A program made the position numbers and the translations under genes. Shown here in pieces: positions 1 to 6,194 of a DNA stretch of 10,832 bases (position 1 is the stretch's first letter; each line of letters begins with the position of its first letter). Origin of the DNA: UBA6921 sp964532385 (lineage in GTDB: Bacteria; Pseudomonadota; Gammaproteobacteria; SG8-11); the NCBI GenBank assembly GCA_964532385.1, contig CAZHHW010000105.1, positions 1-10,832 on the forward strand, in the 5' to 3' direction. The notes under the pieces were generated by a model. The model did no database searches. It saw only the letters and a list, made by a program, of their open reading frames with translations, and was not told the DNA's origin.

Positions 1-2
1 TT

Positions 3-113
3 CTTGAGAATCTGGCCGAGCTGTACCGGAAAACAGGCCGCGCGAAGGAAGCGGAAGAATTGTCAAAACGCGCTGCTACGATGCGTGCGAGCAAGCATCC
101 CGTCAAGCATTGA
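3..113 (+). CDS. TPR-repeat protein, C-terminal end only
   Basis: Partial gene; its 5' part lies outside the window. The last 36 codons are readable and end in TGA at 111-113. The peptide contains LENLAELYRKTGRAKEAEEL followed by a second basic helix ending MRASKHPVKH. The spacing of Leu, Ala, Tyr, Gly and Ala matches one tetratricopeptide repeat (helix A, a Gly-containing turn, helix B), and a basic tail is usual after the last repeat. TPR arrays are protein-interaction scaffolds, so the specific role and location cannot be told from this fragment. The gene converges on the histidine-brace gene, with stop codons 11 bp apart. Seen: the reading frame and one repeat. Inferred: that the rest of the protein is a TPR array. 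Confidence 0.7.
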   Translation, partial: LENLAELYRKTGRAKEAEELSKRAATMRASKHPVKH

Positions 114-115
114 GC

Positions 116-129
116 GATAAAATTTTATC
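116..129. repeat. Perfect 14-bp AT-rich palindrome between convergent genes
   Basis: GATAAAATTTTATC reads the same on both strands. It lies between the TGA of the TPR gene (111-113) and includes the TAA of the minus-strand gene (125-127). As RNA it gives a weak A/U hairpin with T-rich 3' sides in both directions, so it could assist bidirectional termination. It has no GC-rich stem, so it is not a classical intrinsic terminator. Confidence 0.4.
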
Positions 130-991
130 TGCGCGTGAGCAAGCTTGCGCTGCGGCGCCGCAGTGCAAACGGCAGCAACCCCAGCAGAGCGATCCATTCC
201 ATACTTGCTGCCGCAGAGGCATTTGTAGCGGGCTTCGGCGGATTGATCACCGTGTTCAACTCTGCTTGCGACACCGTTCCATTGGTATTGGCGTCCAGCT
301 TGCTAAAAGCAGTCGAGGTCAGTCCCGGCAAAATCGATTGTGCTTCATCCAGCGTCAACGCGTTGCTTTTGTCGGTATCGGCCACGGCAAAGTCCTCCAG
401 CAAATTTTGCGCAATCTGTTTGAGATCGGTTAATGCGGGCGGCGGCGTGGGCAACGGAGTTGAAGTAGGCGTGGGTGTGGGCGTTGGCGTGGTGCCTCCA
501 CCCGTGGCCAGTTTGATATCGGAACACGAATAATAATTGGAAGGCGCCGCGGGATTGTCAGTCATCACCTGGATCAATTGCAGTGTGCAGGCATCGCAAG
601 CTTGTGTGGGGAGGGTGATCACAGCGCGATACAAATGCGGCAGCGGAGTTTCGCTGCCCAGGTTGTCCGGAATATTGTCGAGCAACACATTGTTATTGAA
701 ATTCAGATCTCCCTGGGGTGAAAACGCAATACGAAAATGACTGGCATGATTGATGGTTTCTTCGAAGCTGACCTCGAGTGTTTGACCAGGAATGAAGGTA
801 ACCGGTGTCGTGGTGCGTGTAGCACCGCCGCAAGGATCGGTTTTAAGCCCGGTGGATGTATTGCGCGGTTTCACCACGCCGTTCAGATCCCAGCGCGCAT
901 GGGCCGCGGCCGGCGGCGCATGCGAAAAAATTAGCGCGGCGAGCGCCGCGCCAAAAGTAAATTCCCCCAACGCAGTTCTGAACCCGTACAT
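125..991 (-). CDS. Secreted histidine-brace (LPMO-like) protein with EF-hands and C-terminal sorting tail
   Basis: Predicted 288-residue exported protein. I chose the ATG at 991, not the upstream in-frame ATG at 1069, because it gives a normal signal peptide (basic MYGFR start, hydrophobic 13-23, cleavage after PPAAA) and has a G-rich Shine-Dalgarno-like stretch just upstream. Cleavage leaves His31 as the mature N terminus, followed by ARW. A second conserved site, NHASHFRIAF (His82/His85), supplies the other histidine expected of a copper histidine brace, as in lytic polysaccharide monooxygenases. Cysteines 54, 132, 135 and 156 and the NYYSC motif fit a small cupredoxin-like fold; I recall similar proteins named 'SCE4755 family polysaccharide monooxygenase-like'. 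A Pro-Thr linker (about 164-185) leads to two EF-hand loops (205-216 and 233-244, with D/D/S/E and D/N/N/E ligands). A hydrophobic stretch (265-277) plus RRR follows, like a sortase-type or PEP-CTERM-like anchor signal. Substrate and activity are unknown. Confidence 0.75.
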   Translation of the reverse strand: MYGFRTALGEFTFGAALAALIFSHAPPAAAHARWDLNGVVKPRNTSTGLKTDPCGGATRTTTPVTFIPGQTLEVSFEETINHASHFRIAFSPQGDLNFNNNVLLDNIPDNLGSETPLPHLYRAVITLPTQACDACTLQLIQVMTDNPAAPSNYYSCSDIKLATGGGTTPTPTPTPTSTPLPTPPPALTDLKQIAQNLLEDFAVADTDKSNALTLDEAQSILPGLTSTAFSKLDANTNGTVSQAELNTVINPPKPATNASAAASMEWIALLGLLPFALRRRSASLLTRR

Positions 992-1161
992 TTCCCTACC
1001 CCCGCCGTCCTGACACAATGTTTGTGCAAGCAGTCTAGAGTCTTGTCTGGATTTGAATGTGTGACGCACTTAAAGCCGGGCGCGTGCCGCATCTGGCAAC
1101 TCGGCGTAAAATAATCCGTCTGCCCGCGCTACGACTCTAAAAAAATATAAGGAACCGGTTC
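992..1161. promoter_or_regulatory. Divergent intergenic region between the histidine-brace and amine oxidase genes
   Basis: This 170-bp gap must hold the promoters of two genes transcribed away from each other. On the plus strand an AAGGA Shine-Dalgarno (1149-1153) lies 8 bases before the GTG at 1162. A TAAAAT box at 1107-1112 could be a -10 element, but no convincing -35 was found. On the minus strand a G-rich run (about 994-1004) precedes the ATG at 991. No clear operator palindrome was seen. Confidence 0.4.
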
Positions 1162-2727
1162 GTGACAATAAAACGCCGTATAACCGCACCGCGCACGCCG
1201 CTGTTTGCCGCCGTGCGGCGCGCGCTGCACGCGGCGCTCGCGGCATCCGCGCCTGCGCGGGTCGAACAGCGGGCAGCGCCGCTTGCGCGCCGGGAGTTCA
1301 TCAAACGTTCCGTTACGGGTGCTGTCTTGTTAAGCATGGGCACTGAGTTGCTTCCGGCTTGCACGCGCGGCGCGCCGCGCGTGGCTATTGTCGGAGCCGG
1401 TATCGCCGGATTGAATGCCGCGTATGTGCTGAAAAAAGCCGGTGTGCAGGCCGCCGTGTATGAAGCAAGCGATCGAGCGGGCGGCCGGATTTTAACGGCA
1501 CGCGATGCGGTGTGTCCGGGAGTGCATGCGGAACTGGGGGGCGAATTCATCGATCCACAACATGCGGACATGTTCGCTCTGATGCAGGAATTCGGGCTGG
1601 AGATCACCGACCGCAAAGCGCCGGGCTTGAGCAGTCTGCAGACGGCGTATTTTTTTGGCGGGCGGCATTACAGTGAAGCCCAAATCTTGGAGGCTTTTAA
1701 ACCGCTGGCGGAACGCCTCGCCGTCGATGCCGCCGCAGCCGGCCGCAGCATCAGCCATGCACAGGCGAATGAGGCGGCGCGGCGGCTCGATGCCCTGTCG
1801 CTGAGCGGTTATCTGGATCGCTTGGAAGTGCGTGGCTGGTTGCGCGATTTGATTCAGTCCGCTTCGGTCACCGAATTTGGACTGGATGCGGATCAGCAGT
1901 CGGCGCTTAATTTAATTACAACACTTGATACCGGCGCTGCGCACATCGCTCGCCTGGACAGCGGCAGCATGCGCTATGTGGTCAAGGGCGGTAATGAACA
2001 ACTCACGCAGGCGCTGGCGCAACGTCTCGAATCGCAACTGCGGTTGCAACACAGTTTTGAAATGATTAAACAGCGCGGCGCGGGTTATACCTTGCTGTTC
2101 CGCGATGTGAATGGCAACGCCAAGGAAGAACAGGCCGATGCCGTCATCTTTGCGCTGCCGTTTTCGCTGCTGCGCGAGGCATCGATTGATCTGCCCCTGT
2201 CCGATGTAAAACGTAAAGTCATCGAGGAGCTGGGCTATGGCAGTCATAGCAAGTTACTGGTCGGGTTCAAGCAGCGCGTGTGGCATGCGGCCCGCTACAG
2301 TGGTGAAATGTACACCGACGAACCGGTGAATATGAGTTGGGAACACGGTATGCCGCAAGCCGGAGAGTGCGCAGGCATGACATTTATGCTGGCGGGGCGG
2401 AAGGGTGTTGAAGTCGGCCACGATCCACCGGAGCGTCAGGTCAATCGTTTGATGGTGGGGCTGGAACGCGCCTTCCCCGGCGCACGCACGGCGCGCAATG
2501 AAAAGACTCTGCGCTTTCATTGGCCCAGCCATCCGTACAGCAAAGGCAGCCGGGCCGGTTACACCGTGGGGCAATGGACCAGTATCGCCGGGGCCGAGAG
2601 CGAACCAGCGGGTAAGATTTTTTTCGCGGGTGAACATTGCAGCCGCGATTTTCAAGGCACCATGAACGGCGCCGCCGAAACCGGTCGGCGCGCGGCGCAA
2701 TCGGTATTGGCTATGTTGGGTAAGTAA
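1162..2727 (+). CDS. Tat-exported flavin monoamine oxidase family protein
   Basis: A 521-residue FAD-dependent amine oxidase of the MAO/polyamine-oxidase type. Such enzymes oxidise a C-N bond and usually reduce O2 to H2O2; the substrate here is unknown. The GTG start at 1162 has AAGGA 8 bases upstream. Residues 42-60 (ARREFIKRS then a hydrophobic run) form a twin-arginine signal, followed by LLPAC at 63-67, which may be a lipobox. The 41 residues before the twin arginines are unusual in length, but the RTPLF segment looks like one I have seen in related oxidases. The FAD dinucleotide fold is VAIVGAGIAG (GxGxxG 78-83) with Glu101 and DRAGGR (104-109). GGEFID (126-131) follows, and the C-terminal flavin motif is FFAGEH plus GTMNGAAETGRRAA (about 487-512). 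It is divergent from the histidine-brace gene and lies 82 bp upstream of the efflux adaptor gene. The family call is firm; the substrate and mature form are inferred. Confidence 0.88.
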   Translation: MTIKRRITAPRTPLFAAVRRALHAALAASAPARVEQRAAPLARREFIKRSVTGAVLLSMGTELLPACTRGAPRVAIVGAGIAGLNAAYVLKKAGVQAAVYEASDRAGGRILTARDAVCPGVHAELGGEFIDPQHADMFALMQEFGLEITDRKAPGLSSLQTAYFFGGRHYSEAQILEAFKPLAERLAVDAAAAGRSISHAQANEAARRLDALSLSGYLDRLEVRGWLRDLIQSASVTEFGLDADQQSALNLITTLDTGAAHIARLDSGSMRYVVKGGNEQLTQALAQRLESQLRLQHSFEMIKQRGAGYTLLFRDVNGNAKEEQADAVIFALPFSLLREASIDLPLSDVKRKVIEELGYGSHSKLLVGFKQRVWHAARYSGEMYTDEPVNMSWEHGMPQAGECAGMTFMLAGRKGVEVGHDPPERQVNRLMVGLERAFPGARTARNEKTLRFHWPSHPYSKGSRAGYTVGQWTSIAGAESEPAGKIFFAGEHCSRDFQGTMNGAAETGRRAAQSVLAMLGK

Positions 2728-2809
2728 CATAGCGATCACTGCGGACGCACTCTAGATGACGCAGGAGTGAAGTACACTACCTGTTGCCGAGCGTAACCTG
2801 GATTTCACC

Positions 2810-3973
2810 ATGCCGTTGACAAGACGCACTATTCGCTTCGCCGTCGCGGGCTTGCTGGTTGTTGCTGCGCTAGCGTGGGCGGTGCTCAACGCGCTGCATA
2901 AAGATCCGGTGCTGGTTTTAGTGCAACCCGTCACCGTGGGAAATGTGGAAGCGGTGGTTGCCAACACCCGCGCGGGCACCGTGAATGCCTGTCGGCGCGC
3001 GAAACTTGCGCCTGCCATCGGCGGAAAAATCCAGCGCCTGCCGGTGCGTAAAGGCGATCGCGTTAAAGCGGGTCAGGTCTTGGTGGAGTTGTGGAGCGAG
3101 GATTTGCATGCGCAGATCACGCTGGCGGAAAAAGAACTTAATGCGGCACATGCACGCCGCGACGAAGCCTGCCTGAACGCCGCCAATGCACAACGCGAAG
3201 CGGCGCGCGCCACCGAACTGCAGAAAAAAAAGCTGGTGTCGGATGACGCTGTCGACAAGGCGGTAACTATGCAGCAAGCGCAGGCCGCCGCATGCGCGGG
3301 TGCCAACTCGAATGTCGAGGTGAGCCAGTTGCGCATCGCGGCGGCGCATGCGGCGCTCGAGCGCACGGTATTGAAGGCGCCGTTTTCCGGCTATATCGCC
3401 GAGTTGAACGGCGAATTGGGAGAATATGTCACGCCCTCACCCCCCGGCATCCCCACGCCGCCGACGGTCGATCTGGTGGATACCAGTTGCCTGTATATCG
3501 CCGCGCCCATCGATGAAGTGGATGCGCCTAAAATTCGCACCGGCATGCCCGCGCGCATCACGCTCGATGCGTTTCCCGGCAAGAACTTTAAAGGCACGGT
3601 GCGCCGCATCGCGCCTTATGTGCTTGAAGCGGAAAAACAGGCGCGCACCGTGGATGTGGAAGCGGTGTTCGAAGATCCATTGGAGTACCAGGACCTGTTG
3701 CCCGGCTACAGCGCGGATCTGGAAGTTGTGCTCGACGTTCATCCCAAGGTGCTGCGTGTACCCACCGAAGCAGTGCTGGAAGGCAAAAAAATATTGCTGT
3801 TGCGTTTGGGGGTCATCGAGGAAAGGCGTATCGAAACCGGGTTAAGCAACTGGAAGCTTACTGAAGTCAAGACCGGCGTGGCAGAGGGCGACAGCGTGAT
3901 TGTCTCGGTGGGACGCGAAGGCGTGAAGGCGGGTGCGGCCGCAAAAGCGGAAGAGCCCGTGGCGGGAAAGTAG
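2810..3973 (+). CDS. Periplasmic adaptor (membrane fusion protein, MacA/HlyD type)
   Basis: A 387-residue adaptor that would link an inner-membrane ABC exporter to an outer-membrane channel. Residues 1-8 are basic and 9-28 form one hydrophobic segment, which is either an uncleaved anchor or a signal peptide. A lipoyl/barrel-sandwich half follows (about 64-97, with the typical GDRVKAGQVLVEL). A long Ala/Glu/Lys-rich helical hairpin spans about 98-184. The second lipoyl half (LKAPFSGYIAELNGELGEYV) sits at about 188-207, and beta-barrel and membrane-proximal domains fill the rest, including LPGYSADLEVV and a VAEGDSVIV segment near the end. The ATG at 2810 is the only reasonable start: an in-frame TGA lies at 2768-2770, with no other ATG, GTG or TTG in between. 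The Shine-Dalgarno is weak. It is the first gene of the exporter cluster, followed by the ATPase 59 bp downstream. No TolC-like outer-membrane gene is in the window. The cargo is unknown. Confidence 0.9.
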   Translation: MPLTRRTIRFAVAGLLVVAALAWAVLNALHKDPVLVLVQPVTVGNVEAVVANTRAGTVNACRRAKLAPAIGGKIQRLPVRKGDRVKAGQVLVELWSEDLHAQITLAEKELNAAHARRDEACLNAANAQREAARATELQKKKLVSDDAVDKAVTMQQAQAAACAGANSNVEVSQLRIAAAHAALERTVLKAPFSGYIAELNGELGEYVTPSPPGIPTPPTVDLVDTSCLYIAAPIDEVDAPKIRTGMPARITLDAFPGKNFKGTVRRIAPYVLEAEKQARTVDVEAVFEDPLEYQDLLPGYSADLEVVLDVHPKVLRVPTEAVLEGKKILLLRLGVIEERRIETGLSNWKLTEVKTGVAEGDSVIVSVGREGVKAGAAAKAEEPVAGK

Positions 3974-3993
3974 GGGCTCGATGCATCGAGCCC
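3974..3993. repeat. Perfect 20-bp palindrome directly after the adaptor stop codon
   Basis: GGGCTCGATGCATCGAGCCC starts at the base after the TAG of the adaptor gene. As RNA it folds into an 8-bp stem with a 4-base loop. No T-run follows (next bases GCCGGGACGC), so it is not a standard terminator. It could be an mRNA-stabilising or processing hairpin that sets adaptor versus ATPase levels, or a protein-binding site. Confidence 0.6.
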
Positions 3994-4032
3994 GCCGGGA
4001 CGCAAGCATCAGTCAGCGCCAAAATACACACA

Positions 4033-4779
4033 ATGGAGATGTCAGTGATCGAGCTGTCGCACATCGAACGCATTTTCCACGTCGGCGAGCAGCAGGTGCA
4101 CGCGCTGCGCGATGTTGACTTGAGCATCGCGCGCGGCGCCTATACTTCGATCATGGGGCCTTCCGGATCGGGCAAGTCCACCTTGCTGAACATTGTAGGT
4201 TTGCTGGATCGGCCCGATTTCGGAAAGTATCAACTTGATGGCGCCGACATCACCTCGTTTAGCGAACCCCAGCAAGCGCAAACGCGCCGCGATAAAATCG
4301 GTTTTGTGTTTCAGTCTTTCCATCTGGTGCCGCGTCTCACCGCCGCTGAAAATGTCGAGCTCCCGATGATGCTGGCCGGCATCGAGCCGGGCGCGCGCAA
4401 GCCGCGTGTGCAGCAGGCATTGCAAGCCATGGGACTTGCGAATCGCGCACACCATAAACCCGAGCAACTGTCGGGCGGGCAACGTCAACGCGTGGCGATT
4501 GCGCGCGCCACCATCATGCAGCCCACCGTGCTGCTCGCCGACGAACCGACCGGCAATCTTGACCGCGCTTCGGGTTTGGAAGTGATCGCCGTGCTGGAAA
4601 ACCTGGTGGAAAACGGTATGGCGGTAGTGGTGGTCACCCATGATCCGTTTATCGGCGAACGCGCGCGGCGGCAGATTCGCATGGAGGATGGACGGGTGGT
4701 TTCGGATCGAACTGCAACAACGACCACCCCACCCCTGCGCGGCACCCCTCCGCTGCACACGGATGTGCAAGTGCCGTGA
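4033..4779 (+). CDS. ABC transporter ATP-binding protein (MacB/LolD-type)
   Basis: A 248-residue ATPase that would power the two permeases downstream. All motifs are present: Walker A GPSGSGKST (42-50), Q-loop FVFQSF (Gln94), signature LSGGQRQR (146-153), Walker B VLLADEPTGNLD (166-177) and H-loop VVTHD (His203). The start is ambiguous. The ATG at 4033 has no Shine-Dalgarno, and the ATG at 4039 touches the GGAG. The GTG at 4045 has GGAG (4035-4038) six bases upstream and would begin with IELSHIERIF, the usual N terminus of this family, so 4045 is a strong alternative. The natural domain ends at about residue 228 (MEDGRVVSDRTA). Residues 229-248 (TTTTPPLRGTPPLHTDVQVP) and the stop codon come from an inverted-repeat element that begins at 4717. 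The tail is probably harmless, since it follows the last conserved strand. Confidence 0.92.
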   Translation: MEMSVIELSHIERIFHVGEQQVHALRDVDLSIARGAYTSIMGPSGSGKSTLLNIVGLLDRPDFGKYQLDGADITSFSEPQQAQTRRDKIGFVFQSFHLVPRLTAAENVELPMMLAGIEPGARKPRVQQALQAMGLANRAHHKPEQLSGGQRQRVAIARATIMQPTVLLADEPTGNLDRASGLEVIAVLENLVENGMAVVVVTHDPFIGERARRQIRMEDGRVVSDRTATTTTPPLRGTPPLHTDVQVP

Positions 4780-4892
4780 AACGCAGGATGCGCGAGAGTG
4801 GCCTTGAAAATAAGGAGGGGAAGAAAGCTCTGTTACTCCCCTCCTCATTTTCGAGGAGGGGTGGACGCGCAGCGGACGGGGTGGTCGGTTGT
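4717..4892. repeat. MITE-like inverted-repeat element that supplies the ATPase C terminus
   Basis: The two ends are imperfect inverted repeats. The left arm (about 4721-4751) has CGACCACCCC, CTGCGCG and ACCCCTCC. The right arm (about 4855-4887) carries the reverse complements GGAGGGGT, CGCGCAG and GGGGTGGTCG in the matching order, with only a few mismatches and single-base gaps. ACAA and TTGT extend the arms to 4717 and 4892. Inside lies a second, nearly perfect hairpin (4807-4851). It has no transposase gene, so if it ever moved it was a non-autonomous element. Its left arm is read as coding sequence by the ATPase gene. I recall similar CACCCC/GGAGGGG tails on predicted proteins from many bacteria, but I cannot name a family. 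No second copy was seen in this window. Confidence 0.7.
4807..4851. other. Strong hairpin inside the repeat element
   Basis: AAAATAAGGAGGGGA (4807-4821) pairs with TCCCCTCCTCATTTT (4837-4851) at 14 of 15 positions, around a 15-base loop. A-rich and T-rich ends flank a GC core, so on either strand the RNA resembles an intrinsic terminator or a strong pause site. It lies 27 bp after the ATPase stop and 67 bp before the first permease, so it could reduce read-through or protect the upstream mRNA. Confidence 0.55.
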
Positions 4893-4918
4893 ATGTAACC
4901 AATTGAGTAATCATCGCA

Positions 4919-6127
4919 ATGCGCCTCACCGACATACTAAGTTTCGCGCTCACCACGGTACGCGGTAACCGCGCACGCACCGCGTTGATGCTGTTTGCGA
5001 TGGCGATCGGCGTCGCGGCCGTGATTGTGCTCACCGCACTGGGCGAGGGAGCACGTCGTTACGTGACCAGCGAGTTTGCATCGCTGGGTTCGCATCTGTT
5101 GATCGTGCTGCCCGGGCGTTCGGAAACCGCCGGTGCAGGGCCGTCCATGTTCACTGCGCAAACCCCACGCGATCTCACCATCGACGATGCGCTGGCGTTA
5201 CGGCGTATCAGCTACGTGCAACGCATCGCGCCGCTCAATATCGGTTCGGCACAGGTGTCGTTTTTGCAGCGTACGCGCGAAGTGCCGGTGATTGGCACCA
5301 CGTCGGAATGGCTGGAGATCCGCAAGTGGGTGATGGAGCAAGGCAAGTTTCTGCCGCCCGAAGATCCGGGCAATGCCATTGCGGTGTGCGTGCTGGGCGG
5401 CAAGGTGCGTAATGAATTGTTCGGCGCACAGCCCGCGCTGGGTGAGCTGGTGCGTATCGGTGACCGGCGTTTTCGGGTGGTCGGCATACTGGGCGGACAG
5501 GGCCGTTCCATCGGCATGGACGTGGACGACATGGTCATGATTCCGGTGGCGTCGGCGCAGGCGTTGTTCAATTCGTCATCGTTGTTTCGCATTTTTATCG
5601 AGACGCGCAGCCGCGAAGAGATGGTCGCGGCCAAGGATGCGATTATCCAAACCATCGCCGCGCGTCATCAAGGGGAGCAGGACGTGACTGTAATCGCGCA
5701 AGACGCGGTGCTCGCGACGTTCGACCGGATTTTCAACGCGCTGACATACAGCGTTGCGGGCATTGCATCCATCAGCCTTGCGGTGGCCGGGGTTTTGATC
5801 ATGAATGTCATGCTGGTGGCCGTGTCGCAGCGCACCTCCGAAATCGGTTTGCTCAAAGCGCTGGGCGCCGCGCAGCAGCAGATCCTGCGTCTGTTTCTGT
5901 CGGAAGCGGCTTTATTGTCAATATTCGGCGCATTGGCGGGTTTGCTGTTGGGTGCGCTGGGAGTGTGGGGCATCGGCCGGATGTATCCTGCGTTACCGGT
6001 GCAACCGCCGCTGTGGGCGGTGGTTGCGGCAGTGGCTGTCTCCGTGAGTACGGGTTTGTTATTTGCCGTGTTGCCGGCGCGGCGCGCGGCACGCATGGAT
6101 GCGGTGCAGGCATTGTCGCGGCGGTGA
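4919..6127 (+). CDS. ABC transporter permease, MacB/FtsX type (first of two)
   Basis: A 402-residue inner-membrane permease with the four-helix MacB/FtsX layout. TM1 is at about 21-44 after a short cytoplasmic start (MRLTDILSFALTTVRGNRAR). A large periplasmic domain spans about 45-270, and TM2 (about 272-302), TM3 (about 325-352) and TM4 (about 363-386) follow. The family signatures QRTSEIGLLKALGA (304-317), after TM2, and LPARRAARMDAVQAL (385-399), at the C terminus, are intact. In known MacB the ATPase is fused N-terminally to this unit; here it is a separate gene. No good Shine-Dalgarno precedes the ATG at 4919, and the repeat element ends 26 bp upstream, so translation may be weak or depend on sequence brought by the element. 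It probably pairs with the next permease as a heterodimer. The substrate is unknown. Confidence 0.9.
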   Translation: MRLTDILSFALTTVRGNRARTALMLFAMAIGVAAVIVLTALGEGARRYVTSEFASLGSHLLIVLPGRSETAGAGPSMFTAQTPRDLTIDDALALRRISYVQRIAPLNIGSAQVSFLQRTREVPVIGTTSEWLEIRKWVMEQGKFLPPEDPGNAIAVCVLGGKVRNELFGAQPALGELVRIGDRRFRVVGILGGQGRSIGMDVDDMVMIPVASAQALFNSSSLFRIFIETRSREEMVAAKDAIIQTIAARHQGEQDVTVIAQDAVLATFDRIFNALTYSVAGIASISLAVAGVLIMNVMLVAVSQRTSEIGLLKALGAAQQQILRLFLSEAALLSIFGALAGLLLGALGVWGIGRMYPALPVQPPLWAVVAAVAVSVSTGLLFAVLPARRAARMDAVQALSRR

Positions 6128-6194
6128 ATGTTGGGGCGACGGCGTCGTGTTTGTATTTAGCGGCCGCGCGGCGGCATATTAAAAAGTCAAAACC

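Noticed and set aside
462..495. Short tandem GGCGTGGGT-like repeats
   Set aside because: They encode the Pro-Thr linker on the minus strand; this is low-complexity coding sequence, not a CRISPR or minisatellite.
135..533. Plus-strand open frames (also 110-433 and 792-1013) opposite the histidine-brace gene
   Set aside because: They are antisense to a gene with a signal peptide, conserved motifs and EF-hands. Their proteins are low-complexity (Gly/Val runs from the Pro-Thr linker codons) and show no domain.
992..1069. In-frame upstream start (ATG at 1069) for the histidine-brace protein
   Set aside because: It would add 26 polar residues ahead of the signal peptide and bury the export signal. 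The ATG at 991 gives a normal signal peptide.
2728..2809. Possible terminator or promoter between the amine oxidase and adaptor genes
   Set aside because: Only a 5-bp CACTC/GAGTG pair and a TACACT box without a fitting -35 were found, so neither is supported and the genes could be co-transcribed.
4042..5034. A 330-residue minus-strand open frame
   Set aside because: It lies opposite the ABC ATPase, the repeat element and the start of the first permease. The ATPase has every catalytic motif, while the antisense product is rich in His, Arg and Gln with no recognisable pattern.
6128..6194. GC-rich GCGGCCGCGCGGCGGC stretch between the two permeases
   Set aside because: It can pair with itself only in short overlapping ways and is not followed by a T-run; such runs are common in GC-rich DNA.
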